Positions 6,649 through 12,670 of a DNA stretch of 12,670 nt are shown here, one piece after another. The position numbers and the translations under genes were made by a program. Numbering within the stretch: position 1 is the stretch's first letter; each line of letters starts with the position of its first letter. Below the pieces are notes generated by a model. That model had not been told where the DNA came from. It ran no database searches and saw only the letters and a program-made list of their open reading frames with translations. The stretch is taken from the NCBI GenBank assembly GCA_937902285.1, contig CALGTB010000269.1, positions 1 through 12,670 on the forward strand, in the 5' to 3' direction. The DNA is from an uncultured Actinomycetes bacterium. GTDB taxonomy: Bacteria > Actinomycetota > Actinomycetes > S36-B12.

Positions 6649-8697
6649 CTAGCGGTGGATGTACCCCACGAGGGTGACCCTGACCTTGGCCTGGACCGTG
6701 GGCGACAGGACGATCCGGCCGTCGGTGCCGAGCTCGGCCACGACGAGGCTCGTGTAGGGCTTCCCCGGCACGACCGGAGCCGATCGAGTGCCCGGCGCGG
6801 CCCCGTCGAGCGGGTAGGCCCGCACCGACCCGGCATCGGGTCCCTTCGTCTTCGCCCACACCTGAAGGATGACGCCGGTCGTCTTCTTCGGCTTGCGCGG
6901 CAGGCCGCCAACGGCGACCAGCGGGCCCAGCGGCAGGGCCGCGCCCGCATCCATCTTGGCGCGGGCGATCCTCAGGGCCGGCAGGCTGCGCACCTTGATG
7001 GGCTTGCTGTTGATCGCATAGCCGAGCACCTCGACCCGGACCTGCACCGTCGCCTTCTTCGAGGTCACGAGGCGCACCTGGGCGTTCGAGACGGGCACCA
7101 CCATCACCGCGGTCCGAACCCCCTTCTTCGGGAAGTTGAACCGGGGCGCGGCGGCGGCATCCGCGGTCAGCCCGATGCGCAGGTTGCCGCGCTTGGTCGC
7201 CTCGCGGGTCGTGACGAGGACGAGGGCGGACGTCGCACCGGCCGGCACGGCAGCGAGGGTCACCGTGCGCTCCTCACCGGGCTGGAGGGCGCCCTGGGCC
7301 GACGACTCGTAGCCGACCTCGGCACCGATGGAGATGAACTCGTCGACCTGGTCCTGCTCGGGCGTCGGAGCGGGGGCAGGCGCGGGCGCCGGAGCCGGCG
7401 CCGGACCTCCCTCGTCGCCCATGTCGCTGGACGCGCCGGGGGTGGCCTGCGTGGTGTTCGGCACCTCGCCGGGCGGGTACCAGCCGACGACGTCGACCGC
7501 GACGTCGACCGCGCCGGCGGACGTGGCCAGGGCGATGGTCCCCTGGTCCGACACCGGCACGATGGCCGTCCCGACGGCGTCCTTGTTCATGGGGACCTTC
7601 GCGACGATCTCGCTCTTGCTCTGGCCCGGGCTCCAGATCCGCACGTTGGCATTGCTGTTGCTGGCCATCGCCGTCACCTGCACTGCGACCGCCGCGACGC
7701 CGGTCTCCGGGACCGTGCCCAGTCCGGTGACCTTGGTGTAGATCCGATGGCTGTCGCCGCTCCAGCGGTCCTGCTGCAGTCGGCAGCGCTCGGGGACTCC
7801 GACGGCCTTGCGGGTGCCGAGCACGCGGAACGGCGCGACGGCCACCATGTCGGCCGCGCGGCCACCGCCCACCGTGGTCGCCGAGGTCTTCTGGGCGGGG
7901 CAGAAGGGGCCGTCCATCGCCGTGCCGTCCCAGAAGGACGTCCGGCCACTTGCGCCATCCCATGTCAGCGAGATGTGGATGTGGTTGCGATGGCAGGTGG
8001 TGTCCATGCCCTCGCTCGGGGTCGCGAAGCAGCCCTTGAGCTCGGTCCAGCCGCGCTTGATGTCGTAGCCGCGCCAGATGCGGTCGTTCCAGCCGATGTA
8101 CATGACGCCCAGTCGCATCGCGTTGCCGTACGGGTTCCCGAACTGGTCGGGACCGAGCAGCCACGCGAGGAAGGTCTCGGCGTTGGCGCGCTGCTGCGCG
8201 TCGCGGGCCGTGGTCATCCAGTCGAGCGCCCGGCCCTCCTTGTGCTCGCTCTGGCCGCCGACATCGCAGGCCCGCGGGATCCAGACCGTCTGGTCGGCCC
8301 CGTACGTCGCCTTGATGAGGTCGGACAGCCGCTGCGTGCCCGGCTTGGCCGCGGGGTCGCACTGCGCCTGGCCCTCGTACGTCGGCGACACGTCGTAGCC
8401 CTCGGGCAGGACCTGCTGGATGGCCGGGACCGCCGCCGGCGGCAGCCCGGTTCCGGGCACGGGCGGCCCCGCGACCTCGCCCGTCCAGTTCGACGGCGTC
8501 CAGACGTCCCGCCCGTCCTTGGCGCCCGCGGCCGTCGGCGCGACGATGGCCACGCCCGCCACCAGCGTCATGGCGATGCCCACGACCAGCGTGCGCCGGT
8601 GCCCGAGGGCCCCGAGCAGGGCCGAGCCGCGGCCCGCGCGGGAACGCGGGCCGACGGGCAGGGCAGATTGCCCCGGTGGGCGGGGAAGCACGGGCAT
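6649..8697 (-). CDS. Secreted M15-like (ARB_07466-type) putative peptidase with Pro-Ala linker and three beta-repeat domains
   Basis: The protein has 682 residues. RR at 34-35 and a hydrophobic stretch (about 37-58) end in APTAAGA|KD, a likely signal-peptide site after Ala59. Residues about 85-262 match what I know as the ARB_07466-type domain, related in pattern to M15 zinc peptidases: SEHKEGRALDWM (H152, D159), then MYIGWNDRIWRGY and CHRNHIHISLTWDG (H239 and H241), with six cysteines after the signal (113, 144, 223, 235, 266, 305). Residues about 288-408 resemble an actinobacterial repeat running from a VLxTR motif (here FRVLGTR) to VDVVGWYP. A PAPAPAPAP linker (432-446) leads to two further degenerate copies ending VEVLGYAIN (563) and VTLVGYIHR (682). 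It is probably exported and cell-wall associated; peptidase activity and substrate are inferred. The ATG lacks a ribosome site, and GTG 8691 is the only other early start before an in-frame TGA. Confidence 0.8.
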   Translation of the reverse strand: MPVLPRPPGQSALPVGPRSRAGRGSALLGALGHRRTLVVGIAMTLVAGVAIVAPTAAGAKDGRDVWTPSNWTGEVAGPPVPGTGLPPAAVPAIQQVLPEGYDVSPTYEGQAQCDPAAKPGTQRLSDLIKATYGADQTVWIPRACDVGGQSEHKEGRALDWMTTARDAQQRANAETFLAWLLGPDQFGNPYGNAMRLGVMYIGWNDRIWRGYDIKRGWTELKGCFATPSEGMDTTCHRNHIHISLTWDGASGRTSFWDGTAMDGPFCPAQKTSATTVGGGRAADMVAVAPFRVLGTRKAVGVPERCRLQQDRWSGDSHRIYTKVTGLGTVPETGVAAVAVQVTAMASNSNANVRIWSPGQSKSEIVAKVPMNKDAVGTAIVPVSDQGTIALATSAGAVDVAVDVVGWYPPGEVPNTTQATPGASSDMGDEGGPAPAPAPAPAPAPTPEQDQVDEFISIGAEVGYESSAQGALQPGEERTVTLAAVPAGATSALVLVTTREATKRGNLRIGLTADAAAAPRFNFPKKGVRTAVMVVPVSNAQVRLVTSKKATVQVRVEVLGYAINSKPIKVRSLPALRIARAKMDAGAALPLGPLVAVGGLPRKPKKTTGVILQVWAKTKGPDAGSVRAYPLDGAAPGTRSAPVVPGKPYTSLVVAELGTDGRIVLSPTVQAKVRVTLVGYIHR
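7360..7404 (-). repeat. Low-complexity Pro-Ala codon repeat (interdomain linker)
   Basis: Degenerate CCN-GCN codon alternation encodes about seven consecutive Pro-Ala pairs between the first and second beta-repeat domains of the secreted protein. Such linkers are extended, flexible spacers in wall proteins. The repeat could vary in copy number by slippage. Confidence 0.85.
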
Positions 8698-8702
8698 ACT
8701 CT

Positions 8703-8734
8703 GTCACGGAAGTGACGCGTGTTACTACTGTGAC
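8703..8734. promoter_or_regulatory. Four GTNAC half-sites at 9-bp period (MtrA-like operator)
   Basis: On the plus strand the array reads GTCAC (8703), GTGAC (8712), GTTAC (8721) and GTGAC (8730), each separated by exactly 4 bp. GTNAC is self-complementary in pattern, so the array reads as direct or inverted repeats from either side. Paired GTNAC-type repeats are what I recall for the response regulator MtrA, which controls peptidoglycan hydrolase genes in actinobacteria. The array ends 5 bp before the ATG of the secreted M15-like protein. The alternative is a CRP-family site, because GTGA-N6-TTAC (8712-8725) is close to GTGA-N6-TCAC. Regulator identity is inference. Confidence 0.6.
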
Positions 8735-8783
8735 GAGCAAACGACGGCGGTGTAATTCCTCACGCCGCGGCGCGCGATGATGC

Positions 8784-8799
8784 CATTTGGTCCCAAATG
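8784..8799. promoter_or_regulatory. AT-rich 16-bp palindrome, candidate operator
   Basis: CATTTGG-TC-CCAAATG has two perfect 7-bp arms around 2 bp and stands out as AT-rich in GC-rich surroundings. It lies in the divergent gap, 41 bp upstream of the -10 of the deacetylase gene and 86 bp upstream of the secreted-protein start. I do not recognise the binding protein. Confidence 0.5.
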
Positions 8800-8840
8800 C
8801 CCGTTTCTGCCGGGCACGCGCGGTCACCTGCTGCGCACAC

Positions 8841-8846
8841 TACGCT
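8841..8846 (+). promoter_or_regulatory. -10 element of a leaderless promoter for the PIG-L deacetylase gene
   Basis: TACGCT is followed by 6 nt and the ATG at 8853. There is no Shine-Dalgarno sequence in front of this ATG. It decides the start against the earlier in-frame TTG at 8787, which lies inside the palindrome. Confidence 0.6.
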
Positions 8847-8852
8847 GCGCTG

Positions 8853-9602
8853 ATGACCTCGTCTCCCGATCCCCTCCTCCACAATCGCGACGGCAGCCGC
8901 GTCTCCCGCGTGCTCGCCGTCATGGCGCATCCCGACGACGTCGACTTCGGCGCCGCGGGGACGGTCAAGGCGTGGACCGATGCCGGGATCGAGGTGAGCT
9001 ACTGCCTCGTGACCAACGGCGACGCGGGCGGGTTCGACCCCGACGTCCCCCGCTCGGAGATCCCGCGCATCCGCCAGGAGGAGCAGCGGGCAGCCGGTGC
9101 TGCCCTCGGCGTCACCGACATCCGCTTCCTCGGCTACCGCGACGGCGAGCTGGCCGTCAGCCACGAACTGCGCCGCGACATCAGCCGGGTCATCCGCCAG
9201 GTGCGGCCGGACCGGATGCTCATCCAGTCCCCCGAACGCAACTGGGGCAGGATCCAGGCCTCGCACCCGGACCACCTCGCGGCCGGCGACGCGGCCATCC
9301 AGGCCGTCTACCCCGACGCGCGCAACCCCTTCGCCCACGTCAGCCTGCTGAACGACGAGGGCCTCGAAGCATGGACGGTTCCCGAGGTGTGGGTCATGGC
9401 CGCGCCTCATCCGGACTTCTACGTCGACATCACCGACAACCTCGAGGCCAAGCTCGCCGCACTGCGCGCGCACGAGAGCCAGACAGGGCACATGGACGAC
9501 CTCGACGAGCGCATCCGGGGCTGGATGGGCATGTGGGCGGCCCAGGGCGGGCTTCCCGAGGGCCGGCTCGCCGAGGCGTTCATGGTGGTGGGCACGGCCT
9601 AG
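8853..9602 (+). CDS. PIG-L/LmbE-family zinc deacetylase
   Basis: The protein has 249 residues from ATG 8853. MAHPDDVDFGAAGTV (24-38) is the family signature: His26 and Asp29 for zinc and Asp28 as base. TNGDAGG (54-60) and RQEEQRAAGAALGV (74-87) follow, and SHPDHLAAGDAA (137-148) carries the third zinc histidine (His141). The family removes N-acetyl groups from GlcNAc-type substrates; actinobacterial members include MshB and Mca of mycothiol metabolism. The sequence VDF after HPDD, rather than the usual E, and the compact length make this a general PIG-L protein rather than clearly MshB or Mca. It is cytosolic, with no signal peptide. The gene is monocistronic by position: a divergent neighbour upstream and a convergent one downstream. 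The substrate is not determined. Confidence 0.9.
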   Translation: MTSSPDPLLHNRDGSRVSRVLAVMAHPDDVDFGAAGTVKAWTDAGIEVSYCLVTNGDAGGFDPDVPRSEIPRIRQEEQRAAGAALGVTDIRFLGYRDGELAVSHELRRDISRVIRQVRPDRMLIQSPERNWGRIQASHPDHLAAGDAAIQAVYPDARNPFAHVSLLNDEGLEAWTVPEVWVMAAPHPDFYVDITDNLEAKLAALRAHESQTGHMDDLDERIRGWMGMWAAQGGLPEGRLAEAFMVVGTA

Positions 9603-9617
9603 GCCTCGCCCACCACC
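9584..9617. terminator. Strong hairpin around the deacetylase stop codon, likely bidirectional terminator
   Basis: GGTGGTGGGC (9584-9593) is perfectly complementary to GCCCACCACC (9608-9617). Inside is the 10-bp palindrome GGCCTAGGCC (9596-9605), whose centre is the TAG stop. It lies in a 43-bp gap between convergent genes, where a shared terminator is expected. There is no T-run on either side. Confidence 0.55.
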
Positions 9618-9645
9618 GGACCGTTCGTCGTCCCCGCCGTGGGGC

Positions 9646-10005
9646 CTACCAGAAGACGGCGATGACCACGTTCGCGAGCGTCAGCACGCCGATGGTCGCC
9701 CACAGCGGCACCTGCGGCGCGGGCCTCCGCTTGCCGATGAAGGCGAGCACCGCGATCACGAGCACGATGACGAGCTTGACGGCGATCTTCGTCGTGTCCA
9801 GCTCCTCCTTCTCCTCGTCGCCGAGGGCGCCGGAGGAGATGAGGCCGACCATGATCACCCCGGTGAGCAGCTGGGTGAGGGCGCCGTCCCACATCCACCG
9901 GGTCACGGTCTTCTCAGGGGAGTTGACCTGTACCAGGAACGCCCCCAGCAGCAGGGCGAGGCCCACGAAGTGCAGGACGACGATGACGTTGAAGAGGAAC
10001 TCCAT
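9646..10005 (-). CDS. Four-helix integral membrane protein of unknown function, coupled to guaA
   Basis: I do not recognise a functional family. The 119 residues show four hydrophobic segments: about 3-25 (LFNVIVVLHFVGLALLLGAF), 41-59 (GALTQLLTGVIMVGLISSG), 72-90 and 99-118. They are separated by a charged loop (GDEEKEELDTTK) and a basic KRRP turn. An early histidine (H12) and W37/W39 in the loop are the only polar features of note. The ATG lies 7 nt after the guaA stop, and GGGAG within the last guaA codons can serve as ribosome site, so it should be cotranscribed with guaA. The protein ends immediately after helix four, at VIAVFW. Its role is unknown; its position suggests a conserved purine-operon passenger. 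Confidence 0.75.
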   Translation of the reverse strand: MEFLFNVIVVLHFVGLALLLGAFLVQVNSPEKTVTRWMWDGALTQLLTGVIMVGLISSGALGDEEKEELDTTKIAVKLVIVLVIAVLAFIGKRRPAPQVPLWATIGVLTLANVVIAVFW

Positions 10006-10012
10006 CAGCTGA

Positions 10013-11581
<1,569 letters not shown>

Positions 11582-11588
11582 AGCACTG

Positions 11589-11594
11589 ACCCTA
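11589..11594 (-). promoter_or_regulatory. -10 element of a leaderless guaA promoter
   Basis: TAGGGT on the minus strand ends 7 nt before GTG 11581, and no Shine-Dalgarno sequence is present. The -35 region would fall in the hairpin at 11605-11622. Confidence 0.55.
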
Positions 11595-11604
11595 TCGACA
11601 GCCT

Positions 11605-11622
11605 GCGGCGCTCAGGCGCCGC
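11605..11622 (-). terminator. Hairpin between the CD225-like gene and guaA
   Basis: GCGGCGC-TCAG-GCGCCGC is a perfect 7-bp stem with a 4-nt loop. It begins 8 nt after the stop of the CD225-like gene (minus strand) and ends 10 nt before the guaA -10. There is no U-tract. It may terminate the upstream gene, act as an operator at the guaA -35, or both. Confidence 0.45.
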
Positions 11623-11630
11623 GACGACGC

Positions 11631-11915
11631 CTACGGGGAGAAGGCCCCGAGCAGGGCGAACGTGACGGCCAGCAGCAGGTAGATGAGCAGCCCGACGACG
11701 ACGGTGGCCACCAGCCACCTCCGGGCGGCACGCGACGCACGGGCGGCGTCGTCGGCGCGGCCCTCGGCCACGGCCGTGCTCACGCGCATCCCGAAGAACA
11801 GGGCGATCAGGCCGAGCGGGAGGAAGCACAGGACGGTCGCCGCGAGAGCCCACGCCAGGTAGGACCTGGCGATCGGTGCGGCGGAGTCGGTGGGCGACTC
11901 GGTCTGCTCGGGCAT
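11631..11915 (-). CDS. CD225/dispanin-like small membrane protein
   Basis: The protein has 94 residues. A polar N-terminus (MPEQTESPTDSAAPIA) is followed by SYLAWALAATVLCFLPLGLI (helix 1), a cytoplasmic-type loop FFGMRVSTAVAEGRADDAARASRAARRW, and helix 2 VATVVVGLLIYLLLAVTFAL. The order (Y-L-x-W-A, C-x-L-P-L-G, F/Y-x-x-x-V, a loop of small and basic residues ending R-R-W, then a second helix) is the CD225/dispanin pattern. Bacterial members are common in actinobacteria, with no settled function. The ATG lies 7 nt after TAGGGT and also has GGGAG directly before it. It is divergent from the molybdenum hydroxylase operon and 5' to guaA, with its own promoter and a following hairpin. Confidence 0.75.
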   Translation of the reverse strand: MPEQTESPTDSAAPIARSYLAWALAATVLCFLPLGLIALFFGMRVSTAVAEGRADDAARASRAARRWLVATVVVGLLIYLLLAVTFALLGAFSP

Positions 11916-11922
11916 CTCCCGA

Positions 11923-11928
11923 ACCCTA
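11923..11928 (-). promoter_or_regulatory. -10 element of the CD225-like gene promoter
   Basis: TAGGGT on the minus strand is followed by 7 nt and the ATG at 11915. The spacer contains GGGAG directly against the ATG, too close to act as a normal ribosome site, so a leaderless message is more likely. Confidence 0.5.
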
Positions 11929-11995
11929 GCGAAGCGTTCAGGCGAGTCGGGGGGCCGAACTTCGCAAACCGGCCCACGGCACGGCCTCGGCGTCC

Positions 11996-12001
11996 TAGCG
12001 T
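11996..12001 (+). promoter_or_regulatory. Candidate -10 of the molybdenum hydroxylase operon
   Basis: TAGCGT fits TANNNT and would start transcription near 12008, giving a leader of about 49 nt that begins with a perfect hairpin. The -35 is not convincing. The dyad at 12000-12013 would lie on the transcription start, which would favour repression. Confidence 0.3.
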
Positions 12002-12013
12002 GACCCCCGTCAC
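12000..12013. promoter_or_regulatory. GTGAC-N4-GTCAC dyad, CRP/FNR-like or MtrA-like site
   Basis: GTGAC-CCCC-GTCAC is a perfect inverted repeat. Read as CGTGA-N6-TCACA it differs from the CRP/GlxR consensus TGTGA-N6-TCACA at one base. Read as GTNAC-N4-GTNAC it has the same unit and 9-bp period as the array at 8703-8734. It lies 44 bp upstream of the small-subunit ATG. Confidence 0.5.
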
Positions 12014-12032
12014 ACCCGGTCGGCGACCGGGT
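12014..12032 (+). promoter_or_regulatory. Perfect 8-bp hairpin in the leader of the molybdenum hydroxylase operon
   Basis: ACCCGGTC-GGC-GACCGGGT is a 19-bp structure with 8 perfect pairs and a 3-nt loop, directly after the dyad and 24 nt before the ATG. It could be a second operator or a 5'-end hairpin stabilising the transcript. Confidence 0.45.
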
Positions 12033-12056
12033 CCCTCACGCGGGAGAAGGGGTCCC

Positions 12057-12533
12057 ATGCACCACCACATCAGCGTCATGGTCGACGGCACGCGATACGA
12101 GGCCGAGGTCGAGCCGCGCACGCTCCTCGTGCACTGGCTCCGCAACCACCTGGGGAAGGTCGGCACGGTCGTCGGCTGCGACACCTCCAACTGCGGTGCC
12201 TGCACCGTCCTCCTCGACGGCCGCAGCGTGAAGTCCTGCAGCGTCCTGGCCGTCCAGGCCGACGGATGCGAGGTCACCACCATCCAGGGCCTCTCGACCG
12301 GCGACGACTGGCACCCCGTCCAGGCCGCGTTCAAGGAGTGCCACGGGCTCCAGTGCGGATACTGCACGCCGGGCATGGTGATGGCCACCGTCGACCTGCT
12401 GTCCGAGAACCCGAATCCCTCCGAGCACGAGATCCGCGAGGGCCTCGAGGGCAACCTCTGCCGGTGCACCGGCTACCACAACATCGTCAAGTCCGTCGCG
12501 CACGCCGCCGAGCTCATGGGAGGCACGAAGTGA
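12057..12533 (+). CDS. Molybdenum hydroxylase [2Fe-2S] small subunit (CoxS-like)
   Basis: This 158-residue subunit passes electrons from the molybdenum site to FAD in CO dehydrogenase/xanthine dehydrogenase-type enzymes. The N-terminal plant-type ferredoxin domain binds one cluster through Cys41, 46, 49 and 61 (GCDTSNCGACTVLLDG). The C-terminal helical domain binds the second through Cys100, 103, 135 and 137 (QCGYCTPGM, NLCRCTGYHNIV). All eight ligands are present and the length is typical. The ATG at 12057 is chosen by family N-terminus (ISVMVDGTRYEAEVEPRTLL) and purine-rich GGGAGAAGGGG upstream. The gene overlaps the large-subunit gene by 4 bases. The physiological substrate (CO, purine, aldehyde or other) cannot be told from this subunit. 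Confidence 0.93.
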   Translation: MHHHISVMVDGTRYEAEVEPRTLLVHWLRNHLGKVGTVVGCDTSNCGACTVLLDGRSVKSCSVLAVQADGCEVTTIQGLSTGDDWHPVQAAFKECHGLQCGYCTPGMVMATVDLLSENPNPSEHEIREGLEGNLCRCTGYHNIVKSVAHAAELMGGTK

Positions 12534-12670
12534 CCGAGGTCCTCGACACCGCCGGCGCCATCGGGCGCCCCATCAAGCGCAAGGAGGACGCCAAGCTCCT
12601 CCACGGGCGCACCAACTGGACCGACAACATCCAGCTGCCCGGGATGCTGCACCTGGCGATGGTGCGCAGC
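12530..12670 (+). CDS. Molybdopterin-binding large subunit (CoxL/XdhB-like), N-terminus only
   Basis: Only 47 codons are inside the window. The sequence GRPIKRKEDAKLLHGRTNWT, followed by DNIQLPGMLHLAMVRS, matches the conserved start of the xanthine dehydrogenase/CO dehydrogenase large subunit (Ald_Xan_dh domain). The GTG at 12530 shares GTGA with the preceding stop and has GGGAGG 6 nt upstream (12518-12523), so translation is coupled. The active-site loop that separates true CO dehydrogenase (form I) from other members lies beyond the right edge. Confidence 0.88.
   Translation, partial: MTEVLDTAGAIGRPIKRKEDAKLLHGRTNWTDNIQLPGMLHLAMVRS

Noticed and set aside
4437..6677. A 746-codon open frame on the plus strand antisense to pcrA
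   Set aside because: It mirrors a fully recognisable helicase. The translation is Arg/Asp/Gly/Val-rich with no domain, as expected for the complementary frame of a GC-rich gene.
7360..7404. Short GC repeat considered as a CRISPR or tandem-repeat locus
   Set aside because: It is in frame and encodes a Pro-Ala linker; there are no spacers.
6655..8715. A 686-codon open frame on the plus strand opposite the secreted protein
   Set aside because: Composition is typical of antisense shadow (many Arg, Asp, His), with no motif. The minus-strand frame has a signal peptide and recognisable domains.
8698..8852. A c-di-AMP (ydaO-type) riboswitch before the wall-hydrolase-like gene, as seen before many actinobacterial rpf/NlpC genes
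   Set aside because: The gap is only 155 bp, is shared with a divergent gene, and the part before the ATG is filled by the GTNAC array; no riboswitch core is visible.
8787..8852. Upstream in-frame TTG extension of the deacetylase by 22 codons
   Set aside because: The extra residues are not family-like, there is no ribosome site, and the -10 TACGCT points to initiation at ATG 8853.
8760..9491. A 243-codon minus-strand frame opposite the PIG-L deacetylase
   Set aside because: No recognisable domain, and the plus-strand frame contains the HPDD and HPDH zinc motifs.
9632..9644. CCCC-N5-GGGG as an extra terminator of the membrane protein gene
   Set aside because: Four pairs only and within chance expectation; the 9584-9617 hairpin is far stronger.
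12057..12068. MHHHIS at the start of the small subunit considered as a cloning tag
   Set aside because: Only three histidines, in natural genomic context with an overlapping downstream gene; no vector sequence.

Overview
This is a GC-rich stretch of actinobacterial chromosome. Evidence for that is heavy G/C use at third codon positions, GTG starts, start codons sitting 6-7 nt after TANNNT hexamers (leaderless promoters), a PcrA-type helicase with a C-terminal Tudor-like tail, and a stand-alone B12-binding mutase subunit near sucCD. A member of the Propionibacteriales (Nocardioides/Aeromicrobium-like) is my guess for the source; this is inference from style and gene content only. No transposase, integrase, tRNA, rRNA, CRISPR array or phage gene was seen. 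Every stretch longer than about 130 bases is occupied by a gene.

Layout. Bases 1-1811 (minus strand) hold sucC and the 5' two thirds of sucD, the two subunits of succinyl-CoA synthetase. Bases 1937-2335 (minus) encode a small cobalamin-binding subunit of a methylmalonyl-/isobutyryl-CoA-type mutase. Diverging from it are a flavodoxin-fold NAD(P)H-dependent FMN reductase (2439-3038), whose 3' end has been tandemly duplicated, and a translationally coupled pair: a stand-alone Lrp/AsnC ligand-binding (RAM) domain protein and a GHSMGG serine lipase/esterase (3129-4351). The lipase gene converges on and overlaps the 3' end of pcrA (4308-6587, minus).

Upstream of pcrA lies a 682-residue secreted protein (6649-8697, minus). 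It has an M15-like peptidase module, a Pro-Ala linker and three degenerate beta-repeat domains. A striking array of four GTNAC half-sites with 9-bp period lies directly before its start. Across a divergent regulatory gap lies a leaderless PIG-L/LmbE-family deacetylase (8853-9602, plus). It converges, through a strong hairpin built around its own stop codon, on a two-gene unit: guaA (GMP synthase) followed by a four-helix membrane protein (11581 down to 9646, minus). A CD225/dispanin-like two-helix membrane protein (11631-11915, minus) precedes guaA. At the right edge, divergently, starts a molybdenum hydroxylase operon of the CO dehydrogenase/xanthine dehydrogenase type: a [2Fe-2S] small subunit and the first 47 codons of the large molybdopterin subunit.

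Most genes are housekeeping: TCA cycle, acyl-CoA mutase, purine synthesis and DNA repair. The most interesting material is regulatory and structural: the GTNAC array upstream of the secreted M15-like protein, a similar GTGAC-N4-GTCAC dyad followed by a perfect hairpin upstream of the molybdenum hydroxylase operon, an AT-rich palindrome in the 8698-8852 gap, repeated leaderless promoters, and the unusual domain architecture of the secreted protein. I do not see a wholly new multi-gene system.
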